Assembly (NCBI RefSeq): GCF_002266435.3
Contig: NZ_CP029426.2
Span: 6,726,001-6,790,000, forward strand
Source of the DNA: Bradyrhizobium amphicarpaeae
GTDB taxonomy: Bacteria > Pseudomonadota > Alphaproteobacteria > Rhizobiales > Xanthobacteraceae
Reading direction: 5' to 3'
Length of the DNA: 64,000 bases
The notes below the pieces were generated by a model. That model was given only the letters and a program-made list of their open reading frames with translations. It ran no database searches and was not told the origin of the DNA. This document shows positions 9,336-18,694 of the stretch, in pieces; the stretch's first letter is position 1, and each line of letters begins with the position of its first letter. The position numbers were made by a program, and so were the translations under genes.

Positions 9336-9848
9336 ATGACGGTTTTGACCTGGTCCGATGATCGCGTCGAGCAGCTGAAAAAGCTCTGGGAGGCCGGACT
9401 TTCGGCCAGCCAGATCGCAGCTGAGCTCGGCAATGTGACCCGCAATGCCGTGATCGGCAAAGTGCACCGGCTCGGTCTGTCCGGCCGCGCCAAGAGCCCG
9501 TCCTCGGCAGCGCCCCGGCCGCGCAAGGCGCGCCCCGCCCAGCACATGATGCGGGTGACCCGCCCCGTCGCGCGCGGCAACACCGCGCTGGCCCAGGCCT
9601 TCGAGGTCGAGGTGGAGGCCGAGCCGGTCACCTACGACAACGTGGTGCCGATGAGCCAGCGGCTGTCGCTGCTGGAGCTGAACGAGGCGACCTGCCACTG
9701 GCCGGTCGGCGATCCCTCCAGCCCGGACTTCTTCTTCTGCGGTGGCAAGGCGCTGTCCGGCCTGCCCTATTGCGCCCAGCATTCGCGCGTGGCGTATCAG
9801 CCGGCGGCGGACCGGCGCCGTGCGGCACCGAAGCCGGGACCGCGGTAG
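9336..9848 (+). CDS. gcrA: GcrA cell-cycle regulator
   Basis: A 170-residue protein with the GcrA N-terminal DNA-binding domain: TWSDDRVEQLKKLWEAGLSA, then QIAAELG and TRNAVIGKVHRLGLSGR. A basic, Pro/Ala-rich linker follows, then the C-terminal sigma-70-binding part with CHWPVGDPSSPDFFFCG and a YCAQHSRVAYQ tail. GcrA binds sigma-70 RNA polymerase and activates promoters bearing methylated GANTC, linking transcription to chromosome replication. Six GANTC sites lie in its own upstream region. The start is fixed by the domain, which begins at residue 5. Confidence 0.95.
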   Translation: MTVLTWSDDRVEQLKKLWEAGLSASQIAAELGNVTRNAVIGKVHRLGLSGRAKSPSSAAPRPRKARPAQHMMRVTRPVARGNTALAQAFEVEVEAEPVTYDNVVPMSQRLSLLELNEATCHWPVGDPSSPDFFFCGGKALSGLPYCAQHSRVAYQPAADRRRAAPKPGPR

Positions 9849-9901
9849 GATTATCAGCACGCTTTTTGGTCGTCGCGCGAAGGCGGCTCACCACATCGGA
9901 T

Positions 9902-10023
9902 GTCGTCCCTGCCAACGCAGGGACCCATAATCCCGGACGCTGATATTGCGCGGGACGATCACTCCTGAATTTTCGACAAACCACACCCTGTGGCTATGGG
10001 TCCCTGCATTCGCAGGGACGACA
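9902..10023. repeat. Interspersed palindromic repeat, family E copy 1
   Basis: The arms GTCGTCCCTG...CGCAGGGACCCATAA and TATGGGTCCCTGC...GCAGGGACGAC face each other. The related copy at 21325-21470 shares both arms. It lies between the convergent gcrA and phoB ends. Confidence 0.85.
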
Positions 10024-10067
10024 CTGAGGGTGTGGCGGCAGTCCGCCAAACCCAACGCACGCAGCCC

Positions 10068-10775
10068 CTACGCCTGCTCCGCCTTGGCGAAGCGATCGTC
10101 CAGCGCGTAGCCGGCGCCACGGACGGTGCGGATCGGGTCCTGCTCGCGGCCGAGATTGAGCAGCTTGCGCAGGCGGCCGATATGGACGTCGACGGTGCGC
10201 TCGTCGATGTAGATGTCGCGGCCCCAGACGCTGTCGAGCAGCTGCTCGCGCGAGAACACGCGGCCGGGATGCTCCAGGAAGAATTCCAGCAGGCGATATT
10301 CGGTCGGGCCGAGATCGATCGGCCGGCCCGAGCGCGCCACGCGGCGCTTGTCGCGGTCGAGCTCGATGTCGCCATAGGCCAGCACGGTCGCGAGCCGCTC
10401 GGGGCTGGCGCGCCGCAGCAGGCCCTTCACGCGCGCCAACAGCTCCGGCACCGAGAACGGCTTGACGATGTAGTCGTCGGCGCCGGTCGCAAGGCCCCGC
10501 ACCCGCTCGCTCTCCTCGCCGCGCGCGGTGAGCATGATGATCGGCAGCTGCTTGGTCTCGGGCCGGGTGCGCAGGCGCCGGCACAGCTCGATGCCCGACA
10601 GGCCCGGCAGCATCCAGTCGAGCACGATCAAATCGGGGATGTGCTCCTTGAGGCGGGTGTCGGCGTCGTCGCCGCGCATGACCGTCTCGACGTCATAGCC
10701 GTCGCCTTCGAGGTTGTAGCGAAGCAGCTCGGTGAGAGCTTCCTCGTCCTCAACCACCATAATGCGTGCGCCCAT
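10068..10775 (-). CDS. phoB: PhoB phosphate response regulator
   Basis: A 235-residue OmpR/PhoB-type regulator. The receiver domain (about 5-120) has the acidic pocket VEDEEA, phospho-Asp in VLDWMLPG, TARGEE and the Lys in YIVKPFS. The winged helix (about 135-230) includes GPTEYRLLEFFLEHPGR and ERTVDVHIGRLRKLL. Phosphorylated by PhoR, it binds Pho boxes such as the one before pstS. It is the last gene of pstSCAB-phoU-phoB, 23 nt after phoU. The ATG at 10775 gives the standard N-terminus MGARIMVVED. Confidence 0.96.
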   Translation of the reverse strand: MGARIMVVEDEEALTELLRYNLEGDGYDVETVMRGDDADTRLKEHIPDLIVLDWMLPGLSGIELCRRLRTRPETKQLPIIMLTARGEESERVRGLATGADDYIVKPFSVPELLARVKGLLRRASPERLATVLAYGDIELDRDKRRVARSGRPIDLGPTEYRLLEFFLEHPGRVFSREQLLDSVWGRDIYIDERTVDVHIGRLRKLLNLGREQDPIRTVRGAGYALDDRFAKAEQA

Positions 10776-10798
10776 GGTGTCGTCGCTCCTTAAAGTCT

Positions 10799-11515
10799 TC
10801 AGGTATTCGGGATCGTCGTGGCGAAGGTGGTCATGTCGCCCTTCGGCCGCTTGTCGGTGATCGCCTGGCCCTCGATCATGTAGAACACGGTCTCGGCGAT
10901 GTTGGTGGCGTGGTCGCCGATCCGCTCGATGTTCTTGGCGCAGAACATGAGGTGGATGCAGAACGAGATGTTGCGCGGATCCTCCATCATGTAGGTGAGG
11001 AGCTCGCGGAACAGCGAGGTGCAGATCGCGTCGACCTCCTCGTCGCCCTTCCACACCGCCATCGCCGCCGGCAGATCGTGCGCGGCATAGGCGTCCAGCA
11101 CCGACTTGACCTGCTGCTGCACGAGGTCGGTCATGTGCTCGAGGCCGCGGAACAGTTTGAGCGGATGGAAGTCGGTCTCGAGCGCGGCCACGCGCTTGCC
11201 CATGTTCTTGGCGAGGTCGCCGATCCGCTCGAGGTCGGTCGCGACGCGCATCGCGCCGACGATCTCGCGCAAATCCACCGCCATCGGCTGGCGGCGGGCG
11301 ATGGTGAGCACGGCGCGTTCCTCGATGCGCTTCTGCAGCGCGTCGAGATCGGCGTCGATGGCGACGACGCGCTGGCCGAGCGCGACGTCGCGGCGGATCA
11401 GCGCATCGACCGAATCGACGATCATGCGCTCGGCGATGCCGCCCATCTCGGCGACCAGGCGCGTGAGCTCCTGGAGGTCGGTGTCGAAGGCCTTTGCGGT
11501 ATGTTCGGTACCCAT
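10799..11515 (-). CDS. phoU: PhoU phosphate signalling protein
   Basis: A 238-residue protein built of two PhoU three-helix repeats. Metal-binding motifs appear in both: DLERIGDLAKN (N-terminal half) and NIERIGDHATNIAE (C-terminal half). PhoU couples PstB to PhoR so that the Pho regulon is off when phosphate is plentiful. It begins 11 nt after pstB, in the usual pst order. The ATG at 11515 gives the family start; longer frames only read into pstB. Confidence 0.96.
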   Translation of the reverse strand: MGTEHTAKAFDTDLQELTRLVAEMGGIAERMIVDSVDALIRRDVALGQRVVAIDADLDALQKRIEERAVLTIARRQPMAVDLREIVGAMRVATDLERIGDLAKNMGKRVAALETDFHPLKLFRGLEHMTDLVQQQVKSVLDAYAAHDLPAAMAVWKGDEEVDAICTSLFRELLTYMMEDPRNISFCIHLMFCAKNIERIGDHATNIAETVFYMIEGQAITDKRPKGDMTTFATTIPNT

Positions 11516-11526
11516 GTTCCGTCTCC

Positions 11527-12348
11527 TCAGCCGAACCGGCCGGTGATGTAGTCCTGCGTGCGCCGGTCGGTCGGCGACGTGAATATCTTGCTGGTGTCGT
11601 CGAACTCGATCAGCTCGCCGAGATACATGAAGGCGGTCTTGTCGGAGACGCGCGCGGCCTGCTGCATGTTGTGGGTGACGATCGCGATCGTGTAGTTCTC
11701 GGACAGTTCCTGGATCAGCTCCTCGACCTTGGCGGTCGAGATCGGGTCGAGCGCCGAGCAGGGTTCGTCGAACAGGATCACCTCGGGGCGCACCGCGACG
11801 GTGCGGGCAATGCACAGGCGCTGCTGCTGGCCGCCCGAGAGCGACAGGCCGGAGGCGTTGAGCTTGTCCTTGACCTCGTTCCACAGCGCGCCGCCGCGCA
11901 GCGCCTTCTCGACGCGGTCGTCCATCTCGGACTTCGAGATCTTCTCGTAGAGGCGGATGCCGAAAGCGATGTTCTCGTAGATCGTCATCGGGAACGGCGT
12001 CGGCTTCTGGAACACCATGCCGACCCGGGCGCGCAGCAGATTGAGGTCGAGCTTGGGGTCGAGGATGTTGGTCTGGTCCAGCATCAGCTGGCCGGTGGCG
12101 CGCTGGCCCGGATAGAGGTCGTACATCCGGTTGAAGATGCGCAGCAGGGTGGACTTGCCGCAGCCCGACGGGCCGATGAACGCCGTGACGCGGTTGGCGC
12201 CGAGCGTCAGGTTGATGTTCTTCAGCGCGTGGTGCTCGCCGTAATAGAAGTTGAGGTTGCGCACCGTCACCTTGGCGGGCGCCTCGGGCAGCACCGGCGC
12301 CTGCGGCAGGCCGCCGGACGCGCTCATCGATACGGAAAGATCACTCAT
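11527..12348 (-). CDS. pstB: Phosphate ABC transporter ATPase PstB
   Basis: A 273-residue ABC ATPase. Walker A is GPSGCGKST, the Q-loop lies at [10 protein letters not shown], the signature is [16 protein letters not shown], and Walker B is [12 protein letters not shown], followed by the H-loop IVTHNM. The FNRM, DLYPG and NLRA segments are typical of PstB. It energises high-affinity phosphate import with PstA and PstC. Its ATG overlaps the pstA stop (ATGA). Confidence 0.97.
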   Translation of the reverse strand: MSDLSVSMSASGGLPQAPVLPEAPAKVTVRNLNFYYGEHHALKNINLTLGANRVTAFIGPSGCGKSTLLRIFNRMYDLYPGQRATGQLMLDQTNILDPKLDLNLLRARVGMVFQKPTPFPMTIYENIAFGIRLYEKISKSEMDDRVEKALRGGALWNEVKDKLNASGLSLSGGQQQRLCIARTVAVRPEVILFDEPCSALDPISTAKVEELIQELSENYTIAIVTHNMQQAARVSDKTAFMYLGELIEFDDTSKIFTSPTDRRTQDYITGRFG

Positions 12349-13196
12349 TTTGCGGTCCTCTCGGCGCCAAGGATGCGCGCGCCAATGTTCAGGGCAAGCA
12401 CGGTCAGGGTGATGAGCAGCGCGCCGCTCCACGCCAACTGCTTCCAGTAGGCGTAGGGGCTCTGCACGAAGTTGTTGATGGTGACAGGCAGGTTGGCCAT
12501 CGTCTTGTTCAGGCCGAGGCTGAAGAACTGGTTCGACAGCGCGGTGAAGAGCAGCGGCGCGGTCTCGCCCGCGACGCGGGCGGTGGCGAGCAGCACGCCG
12601 GTGATGAGGCCGGACCGGGCCGCACGATAGGCGATACGCTTGATCACCAGCGAGCGCGGCAGGCCCAGCGCCGAGGCCGCCTCACGCAGCGGATTCGGCA
12701 CCAGCAGCAGCATGTCCTCGGTTGTGCGCAGCACGACCGGGATCACGATGACGGCGAGCGCCAGGCTGCCCGCGATCGCGGAGAAGCCACGCATGGGCAC
12801 CACCACCGCGCCGTAGATGAACAGGCCGATGATGATCGAGGGCGCCGAGAGCAGGATGTCGTTGATGAAGCGGATCACCGAGGTCAGGCGGTCGTTGCGG
12901 CCGTATTCGGCGAGGTAGGTGCCGGCGAACAGGCCGAGCGGCGCGCCGATGCCGACGCCGATCACCGTCATGATGATCGAGCCGACGATCGCGTTGCGCA
13001 GGCCGCCTTCGGTCGAACCCGGAGGCGGCGTATCCGCGACGAAGAGCTCGAGATTGAGACCGGCAAGGCCGTTGAAGAGCAGCGTGATCAGGATCAGCGC
13101 GAGCCAGGTGACGCCGAAGACAGCCGCGGCGAAGCAGAGCCCGCGGATGACAATGTCCGTGCGGCGACGACGCGAATAGATCGGATTGAGGGCCAT
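12345..13196 (-). CDS. pstA: Phosphate ABC transporter permease PstA
   Basis: A 283-residue inner-membrane permease with six predicted helices. The binding-protein-dependent transport loop lies near [21 protein letters not shown], the EAA-like coupling helix that contacts PstB. It forms the translocation channel with PstC. It follows pstC by only 4 nt and overlaps pstB by 4 nt, in keeping with a single pst transcript. Confidence 0.95.
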   Translation of the reverse strand: MALNPIYSRRRRTDIVIRGLCFAAAVFGVTWLALILITLLFNGLAGLNLELFVADTPPPGSTEGGLRNAIVGSIIMTVIGVGIGAPLGLFAGTYLAEYGRNDRLTSVIRFINDILLSAPSIIIGLFIYGAVVVPMRGFSAIAGSLALAVIVIPVVLRTTEDMLLLVPNPLREAASALGLPRSLVIKRIAYRAARSGLITGVLLATARVAGETAPLLFTALSNQFFSLGLNKTMANLPVTINNFVQSPYAYWKQLAWSGALLITLTVLALNIGARILGAERTAK

Positions 13197-13200
13197 GACC

Positions 13201-14199
13201 TTACTTCCCCGCCTTCTTGTCCAGCCGCATCAGCATCAGCCGCGCGGCGGCCAGCACGAAGAACGTCAGCACGAACAGCAAGAGGCCGAGCAGGATCAGG
13301 CCGGACTGGTGCAGGCCGTCGCTCTCGGCGAACTCTGATGCGATCGCCGCCGAGATCGTGGTACCCGGCGCGAAGATCGATGAGGAGATGCGGAACGAGT
13401 TGCCGATGATGAAGGTCACCGCCATGGTCTCGCCGAGCGCGCGGCCCAACGCCAGCATGATGCCGCCGATGATGCCGACGCGGGTGTAGGGGATCACCAC
13501 GCTGCGGACGACCTCCCAGGTGGTGCAGCCGACGCCGTAGGCGGCCTCCTTCAGCACCGGCGGCACCGTCTTGAACACGTCGACCGAGATCGAGGTGATG
13601 AAGGGCAGCACCATGATGGCGAGGATCAGCGCGGCGTTGAACGTGCTGAGATAGGACGGCGGACCCGCGAAGATCGCGCCCAGCACCGGGACGCCGTCGA
13701 AGATCTTGATCATGAAGGGCTGGAAGCTGTTGGCCAGGAACGGGCCCAGCACGAAGAAGCCCCACATGCCGTAGATGATCGAGGGAATGCCGGCGAGCAG
13801 CTCGATCGCCATGCCGATCGGGCGGCGCAGCCATTGCGGGCAGAGCTCGGTGAGGAAGATCGCAATGCCGAGACCGACGGGAATGGCGATCAGCATCGCG
13901 ATGAAGGAGGTGACGAGCGTGCCGTACATCGGCCCGAGCGCGCCGAGCACCGGCGGATCGGCCGACGGCGCCCAGCGCTGCGTCCACAGGAAGGAGAAGC
14001 CGAATTCCTTCATCGCCGGGAAAGCGCCGACGATCAGCGAGATGATGATGCCGCCGAGGATCAGCAGCACCGAGATCGCGGACAGCCGCGTGATCCAGTA
14101 AAAGGTGACGTCGCCGAGCTTGAACGCGCCCAAGGCCTTGGCGCGATCATACGGTCCGGCGTCGTCGATGATATCGCTCTGAACGGCCATTTCTGCCAC
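13201..14199 (-). CDS. pstC: Phosphate ABC transporter permease PstC
   Basis: A 332-residue permease with an N-terminal cytoplasmic stretch, about six helices and the EAA loop [20 protein letters not shown]. It pairs with PstA. The GTG at 14199 is preferred because AGGGGA stands 5 nt upstream; the ATG at 14190 lacks a ribosome binding site. It lies about 190 nt after pstS, with a repeat-like spacer between. Confidence 0.95.
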   Translation of the reverse strand: MAEMAVQSDIIDDAGPYDRAKALGAFKLGDVTFYWITRLSAISVLLILGGIIISLIVGAFPAMKEFGFSFLWTQRWAPSADPPVLGALGPMYGTLVTSFIAMLIAIPVGLGIAIFLTELCPQWLRRPIGMAIELLAGIPSIIYGMWGFFVLGPFLANSFQPFMIKIFDGVPVLGAIFAGPPSYLSTFNAALILAIMVLPFITSISVDVFKTVPPVLKEAAYGVGCTTWEVVRSVVIPYTRVGIIGGIMLALGRALGETMAVTFIIGNSFRISSSIFAPGTTISAAIASEFAESDGLHQSGLILLGLLLFVLTFFVLAAARLMLMRLDKKAGK

Positions 14200-14225
14200 G
14201 CCGATCCCCTGTACTGACTATACTT

Positions 14226-14388
14226 GTTCTTGCCTGTTTGGTCCCGTGCCCCGGACGCGGCGCGGCGCGAAGCGCTGCGACGATGATCCGGGGCCCAGCT
14301 CTTGTGGGTCCCGGCTCTGCGGAGCGGCACACTGGACGATGCTTTGCATCGCCAGGGCCGCACCGCGTCTGGGACACGAGAGGAGAGC
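14226..14388. repeat. GC-rich inverted repeat in the pstS-pstC spacer
   Basis: The segment contains GTCCCGTGCCCCGGACGC and its partner GCGTCTGGGACACG at the far end, with CCGGGGCCC and GTGGGTCCCGG inside. A large palindrome here may reduce expression of pstC relative to the binding protein pstS, a common arrangement. A related GCCCCGGCTCGGCCGGGGC core lies near 22423-22442. Confidence 0.6.
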
Positions 14389-14390
14389 GC

Positions 14391-15404
14391 TTAGCTCTTG
14401 ATATCGGCAGCCCAGGTCTTCTCGATCTGCTTGACGACGGTGTCCGGCATCGGGATGTAGTCGAGCTCCTCGGCCGCCTTGTCGCCCTTCGTGAAGGCCC
14501 AGCGGAAGAACTTGATGGCTTCCTGCGAAGCAGCCTTGTCGGTGGCATCCTTGTGCATGAGGATGAAGGTCGCCGCCGTGATCGGCCAGGACTTCTCGCC
14601 GGGCTGGTCGGTCAGGATGACGTAGTAGCCGGGCGCCTTGGCCCAGTCGGCGTTGGAGGCGGCCGCCTGGAACGCTTCCACGGTCGGCTGCACGGTCTTG
14701 CCGGCCTTGTTGACGAGACCGGTGTAGGTCAGCTTGTTCTGCTTGGCATAGGCATACTCGACGTAGCCGATCGAGTTCTTGGTCTGGCCGATGTTGCCGG
14801 ACACGCCTTCGTTGCCCTTGGCGCCGACGCCGACCGGCCACTCGACCGCGGTGCCCTCACCGACCTTGCTCTTCCAGTCCGCGCTGGCCTTCGAGAGATA
14901 ATTGGTGAAGTTGAAGGTGGTGCCCGAACCGTCCGAGCGGCGGACCACGGTGATGGCTTCCGAGGGCAGCTTGACGTTCGGATTGAGCTTCTTGATCGCG
15001 GCGTCGTCCCACTTGGTGATCTTGCCGAGATAGATGCTGGCGAGCGTCTCGCCGTCGAACACCATCTCGCCGGGCTTCACGCCCTCGAGGTTGACGACGG
15101 GGACGATGGCGCCCATCACCATCGGCCACTGGACGAGGCCGTCCTTCTCGAGCTGCTCGGCCTTGAGCGGCATGTCGGTCGCGCCGAAGGTCACGGTCTT
15201 GGCCTGGATCTGCTTGATGCCGCCGCCGGAACCGATCGACTGGTAGTTCAGACCGTTGCCGGTCTCCTTCTTGTAGGCGTCAGCCCACTTCGAATAGATC
15301 GGGAACGGGAAGGTCGCACCGGCACCGGTGATGTCGGCAGCAAAGGCCGCCGTCGTCGAAGCGGCGACCATGCCGGCAGCGACGATCGTTTTGAGGAAAT
15401 TCAT
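14391..15404 (-). CDS. pstS: Periplasmic phosphate-binding protein PstS
   Basis: A 337-residue binding protein with a clean signal peptide (about 1-22, AFA-A). Phosphate-contacting segments are visible: [14 protein letters not shown] near the N-terminus, [19 protein letters not shown] and [11 protein letters not shown]. It captures phosphate for PstCAB. It is first gene of the operon with a GGAGA ribosome binding site, and a Pho box lies 99 nt upstream of its ATG. The longer frame to 15521 runs back into the Pho box and is not used. Confidence 0.97.
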   Translation of the reverse strand: MNFLKTIVAAGMVAASTTAAFAADITGAGATFPFPIYSKWADAYKKETGNGLNYQSIGSGGGIKQIQAKTVTFGATDMPLKAEQLEKDGLVQWPMVMGAIVPVVNLEGVKPGEMVFDGETLASIYLGKITKWDDAAIKKLNPNVKLPSEAITVVRRSDGSGTTFNFTNYLSKASADWKSKVGEGTAVEWPVGVGAKGNEGVSGNIGQTKNSIGYVEYAYAKQNKLTYTGLVNKAGKTVQPTVEAFQAAASNADWAKAPGYYVILTDQPGEKSWPITAATFILMHKDATDKAASQEAIKFFRWAFTKGDKAAEELDYIPMPDTVVKQIEKTWAADIKS

Positions 15405-15503
15405 GCTGGTCTCCATACGGGGGAGCGAAGCGCCATCCGCGCCCGATCGCGCTCCCCACGCCGCCCCTTTAGGAGCGGTTGGCTGTGCTTTTACGAAGGT
15501 TTC

Positions 15504-15521
15504 GTGACAGTCGGATGACAC
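15504..15521 (-). promoter_or_regulatory. Pho box upstream of pstS
   Basis: On the minus strand GTGTCAT-CCGA-CTGTCAC reads as two 7-bp half sites spaced by 4 bp, matching the PhoB consensus CTGTCAT-N4-CTGTCAT at 12 of 14 positions. It points into pstSCAB-phoUB and lies between phoR and pstS. Confidence 0.8.
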
Positions 15522-15524
15522 ACT

Positions 15525-15544
15525 TAAGCGATTGTAATCGCTTA
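15525..15544. promoter_or_regulatory. Palindrome after phoR, next to the Pho box
   Basis: TAAGCGATTGTAATCGCTTA has perfect 9-bp arms around GT, beginning 4 nt past the phoR stop. On the plus strand it is followed by TTTTT; on the minus strand, the phoR direction, there is no T run, so a classical phoR terminator is doubtful. It may be an operator or an RNA hairpin. Confidence 0.45.
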
Positions 15545-15548
15545 TTTT

Positions 15549-16847
15549 TCAGGTCGCCGCCGGGCTCCTCGCCTGGGGAAAACAGGCCGTGAAAGTGGCG
15601 CCCTGCTTGGGCACGCTCTCGATCAAAAGCCGGCCGCGATGGCGGTTAAGAATATGTTTCACCAGCGATAATCCGAGCCCGGTGCCGCCCTGCGAGCGGC
15701 TGTCGCCGACGTCCACCCGGTAGAACCGCTCGGTCAGCCGCGGCAGGTGCTCGGGCGCGATGCCGGGGCCGAAATCGCGCACCATGATCCGGATTTCCTG
15801 AGTTCCATCAGTGGCCGCGCCCGATGTGAGCGACACGATGACGCGTCCGCCGGAGGCGCCGTATTTGAGCGCGTTCTCGATCAGATTCTCGAACAGGCGG
15901 AGCAGCTCCTCGCGGTCGCCCGCGATCATCACCGGCCCCTCCGGCAACTGGATGTCGACCTCGACCTGGCGCTCGCGCGCCAGCGGCTCGAGCCCGTCGG
16001 CGACCTGGCGGATGATCGGCAGCAGGTCGACCAGGGTGTCGGGCCGGACATGGGCCGACAGCTCGACCCGCGACAGCGACAAGAGGTCGTCGATCAGGCG
16101 CGCCATGCGGGTGGCCTGATTGTGCATGATGCCGAGGAAGCGCTCGCGCGCCTTGGGATCGTCCTTGGCCTGGCCCTGCAGCGTGTCGATGAAGCCCGAC
16201 AGCGCCGCCAGCGGCGTCCGCAGCTCGTGACTGGCATTGGCGACGAAGTCGGCGCGCATCTCCTCGACCCGGCGTAGCGGCGTCTGGTCGTGGAAGGTCA
16301 TCAGCATGCATTTGTCGGCGCCGCCGAAGCTGGTCGGCACCGGCACCGGCGTGATCATGAGCTCCATCCAGCGATCGACCGGGACATGGTCGAGATAGGT
16401 CGCGCGCCGGGCCTCGGTGGTCGCGATTGCTTCGCGCAACGCCGTGATGATCTCCGGTGAGCGCAGCGCGAACTGGGCGAGTTCGTTCCGGCGCAGCGCC
16501 GGCGCGAGCTGGGCGGCGGCGGCGTTGAGGTGGATGACGCGGCCGGCGCGGTCGAGCAGCACCGCCGGATCCGGCATGCCGGCGACCACCGCGGCCACCG
16601 CCGCGCTCTCGACCGGATTGATGCGCCTGACCTCGTCGCGGGATGCGGCGGGATCATGCAGCCGCCACGGGATCAAGGCTGCCGCCGCGATGCAGAGGAA
16701 CACGATCGCGGCATGAAACGCCGACAATTCGTCGAGCGAGACCACGACGGACAGCGCCAGCGCCGCGGCGATCAGGATCACGGTCGAATGCCGCAGCCGG
16801 TCGGACCAGGGCTGCGCGGAGGGAGAAGATGGGGCGTCGATCGCCAT
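15549..16847 (-). CDS. phoR: PhoR phosphate sensor histidine kinase
   Basis: A 432-residue membrane kinase: two helices at about 20-65, a PAS-like domain (PDPAVLLDRAGRVIHLNAAA), dimerisation box ASHELRTPLAALSGF with the phospho-His, then N box NLIENALKYG, G1 DFGPGI, F/G2 RFYRVDVGDSRSQGGTGLGL. It phosphorylates PhoB when PstSCAB and PhoU report low phosphate. It starts 29 nt after the flippase-like gene on the same strand and ends 27 nt before the Pho box of pstS, so it may be transcribed separately from the pst operon. Confidence 0.95.
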   Translation of the reverse strand: MAIDAPSSPSAQPWSDRLRHSTVILIAAALALSVVVSLDELSAFHAAIVFLCIAAAALIPWRLHDPAASRDEVRRINPVESAAVAAVVAGMPDPAVLLDRAGRVIHLNAAAAQLAPALRRNELAQFALRSPEIITALREAIATTEARRATYLDHVPVDRWMELMITPVPVPTSFGGADKCMLMTFHDQTPLRRVEEMRADFVANASHELRTPLAALSGFIDTLQGQAKDDPKARERFLGIMHNQATRMARLIDDLLSLSRVELSAHVRPDTLVDLLPIIRQVADGLEPLARERQVEVDIQLPEGPVMIAGDREELLRLFENLIENALKYGASGGRVIVSLTSGAATDGTQEIRIMVRDFGPGIAPEHLPRLTERFYRVDVGDSRSQGGTGLGLSLVKHILNRHRGRLLIESVPKQGATFTACFPQARSPAAT

Positions 16848-16876
16848 CGGGGCGGACTTCTCCTGCAGGACCGGTC

Positions 16877-17929
16877 CTAAGACTTGTCGCTGCGCTCTCT
16901 CACATAGGCGGCTTCAGGCGCAGGGCCAGGGTCGAGCTTGAGTGCCGCCTGCTGCAGGCGCTTCGACCGTGCGCCGATGATAACTTCGCGAAACGTCAGC
17001 AAGATTACAGAGATGACGAAGGGCGAGAGATAATAGAGGACGCGGAACAGCAGCATGCCGCCGAGCAGCTCCTCGCGGTCCATCTGCCAGAGGCCGACCA
17101 GCATGGCGGCGTCGAACACCCCGAGCCCGCCGGGCGAGTGGCTGGCGAAGCCGAGCAGGGTGGCCGAGACGAAGATGACGGCGACCACGACGAAGCCGAG
17201 ATTGGGCTCGTCCGGAACCAGCACATACATCGCGAGCGCGCAGAAGCCGAGATCGATGATGCCGATCGCGATCTGGAGCAGCGTCAGCGGACCGCCCGGC
17301 AGCACCACCGTCCAGGGGCCGCGGCCGACCACGCGCGGATGGGTCCAGACCCAGACGACATAGGCGACCAGCCCCGCGATGATCATCATCGCCAGCGCCC
17401 GGTTCAGCCAGGGCGGAAGCTGGTCGATCGAGGCGGCGGCCTCCGGATGATAGGAGATGCCGAGGCCGAGCACGGCGGCATTGCCGAGCCAGAAGGTCAG
17501 GCCGGCGAGGAAGCAGATCTTTGCGACGTCGATCGCGTTCAGGCCGTAGGCCGAATAGATGCGGTAGCGCACCGCGCCGCCGGTGAAGACGGATGCCCCG
17601 ACATTGTGACCGATCGAATAGCTGGTGAAGGCGGCGAGCGCGTTGATGCGATAGGGCACATGGGCATGGCCGATCGCACGCACGGCGAACAGGTCGTAGA
17701 AGGTCAGCGTGAAATAGCCGGCGGTGACGAACAGCGCCGCCATCGCAATCTGGCGCGGCTCGGTGCTCTTGATCGCTTCGAGGACTTCGTTGAAATCGAT
17801 GCCTCGCAGCATGTGGTAGAGCACATAGCAAGCGATGCCGATGACCGCGACGCTGACCACAACGCCAAGCTTATGCAGGATTTGCTTCTGGCGCAGAAAC
17901 GACACCGCTCTGCGTATGGCTTCCAGCAT
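16877..17929 (-). CDS. Flippase-like membrane protein (LPG synthase TM / UPF0104)
   Basis: A 350-residue polytopic protein of the lysylphosphatidylglycerol-synthase transmembrane (YbhN/UPF0104) family. SYSIGHNVGAS followed by TGGAVRYRIYSAYGL and FASHSPGGLGVFDAAML are the typical segments. It corresponds to the MprF flippase half without the aminoacyltransferase half, so lipid flipping is a family-level guess. The C-terminus is charged and cytoplasmic. It is 29 nt upstream of phoR on the same strand and may be cotranscribed with it. Confidence 0.8.
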   Translation of the reverse strand: MLEAIRRAVSFLRQKQILHKLGVVVSVAVIGIACYVLYHMLRGIDFNEVLEAIKSTEPRQIAMAALFVTAGYFTLTFYDLFAVRAIGHAHVPYRINALAAFTSYSIGHNVGASVFTGGAVRYRIYSAYGLNAIDVAKICFLAGLTFWLGNAAVLGLGISYHPEAAASIDQLPPWLNRALAMMIIAGLVAYVVWVWTHPRVVGRGPWTVVLPGGPLTLLQIAIGIIDLGFCALAMYVLVPDEPNLGFVVVAVIFVSATLLGFASHSPGGLGVFDAAMLVGLWQMDREELLGGMLLFRVLYYLSPFVISVILLTFREVIIGARSKRLQQAALKLDPGPAPEAAYVRERSDKS

Positions 17930-18391
17930 CTAGACCTCGAACAACGCTTCAGCGGCCAGGGTGGCCGACGAACAGGCAGACGACGCACAGGCACTCAACG
18001 ACCGGCACTCAACGAACCCTCGCCGCCGGCTCCGGCATCGCGCATGCCCCCTGCCCCTCCACTAGCGCGTTTTAGAGCGGAGTGGAATTCGCCAATTCGA
18101 ACAAAAACACGTGCATTCAATATTTTAGGCAGGGTTGCGGGCTCCTGATGCACGGTTTGGCGCCTTCGGCGGCAGGACCTGAGGCGAATCTCCGTGGCGA
18201 TCCTGCGCAGGCGCCATGAAGTTTTGATGATTTCGGCCGCCCAATGTTCCTTCGCGCCTTAAGTCAACGTCAATCTATGAGCGCCGCCCGGCTGTTGAAA
18301 GAGGGGGGCGATCCGGGACTCATTCACGGATTTCCGATGCGCCGGAAGGTCGCGGCGCGACGGCAGCCCGATCCTCGCGGGGGGCGCAGGG
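17930..18391. other. Intergenic region without recognisable gene
   Basis: About 460 bp between the flippase-like gene and the small membrane protein. It is locally AT-richer at 18070-18130. The open frame at 18244-18477 is Arg-rich and lacks any family feature. No hairpin with a T run or tRNA was seen. It probably contains the promoter for the flippase-phoR pair. Confidence 0.5.
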
Positions 18392-18694
18392 TCAGGCCGC
18401 AGGCTGGCTGCGCGAGACCACGCGATCGCGTAGCCAGGCACCGATGGTGCAGCCGACCAGGTAGCAGGCGAACATGATCAGGCCGAGATCGAGCCAGTAG
18501 CCGAAGCGGCCGGGAACGACATGGGCGAACGAGGCCGCGACCAGGGCGACGGCGAGCGCGGCGAGCCAGCGCGCCGTCACCTTCGATGTGCCGTTGCCGC
18601 GCTGGACCACCGAGATCCAGCCCATGCAGAAGCCCAGCAGCACCGAGCCGATCAGCCAGCCCATATGAAACGACACGAGATAGGGCATCGTCAC
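18392..18694 (-). CDS. Small membrane protein, unknown function
   Basis: A 100-residue protein with about three hydrophobic segments: VSFHMGWLIGSVLLGFCMGW, the WLAALAVALVAASFAHVV stretch, and LGLIMFACYLVGCTIGAWL, ending in a basic tail. The GTG at 18694 overlaps the TGA of the OmpA-family gene (GTGA), suggesting translational coupling; an ATG at 18688 is the alternative. It may anchor or assist the OmpA-like protein. No family recognised. Confidence 0.65.
   Translation of the reverse strand: MTMPYLVSFHMGWLIGSVLLGFCMGWISVVQRGNGTSKVTARWLAALAVALVAASFAHVVPGRFGYWLDLGLIMFACYLVGCTIGAWLRDRVVSRSQPAA

Noticed and set aside
18244..18477. Open frame in the gap before the small membrane protein gene
   Set aside because: Arg/Pro-rich product, no ribosome binding site, overlaps the end of the membrane-protein gene on the other strand.
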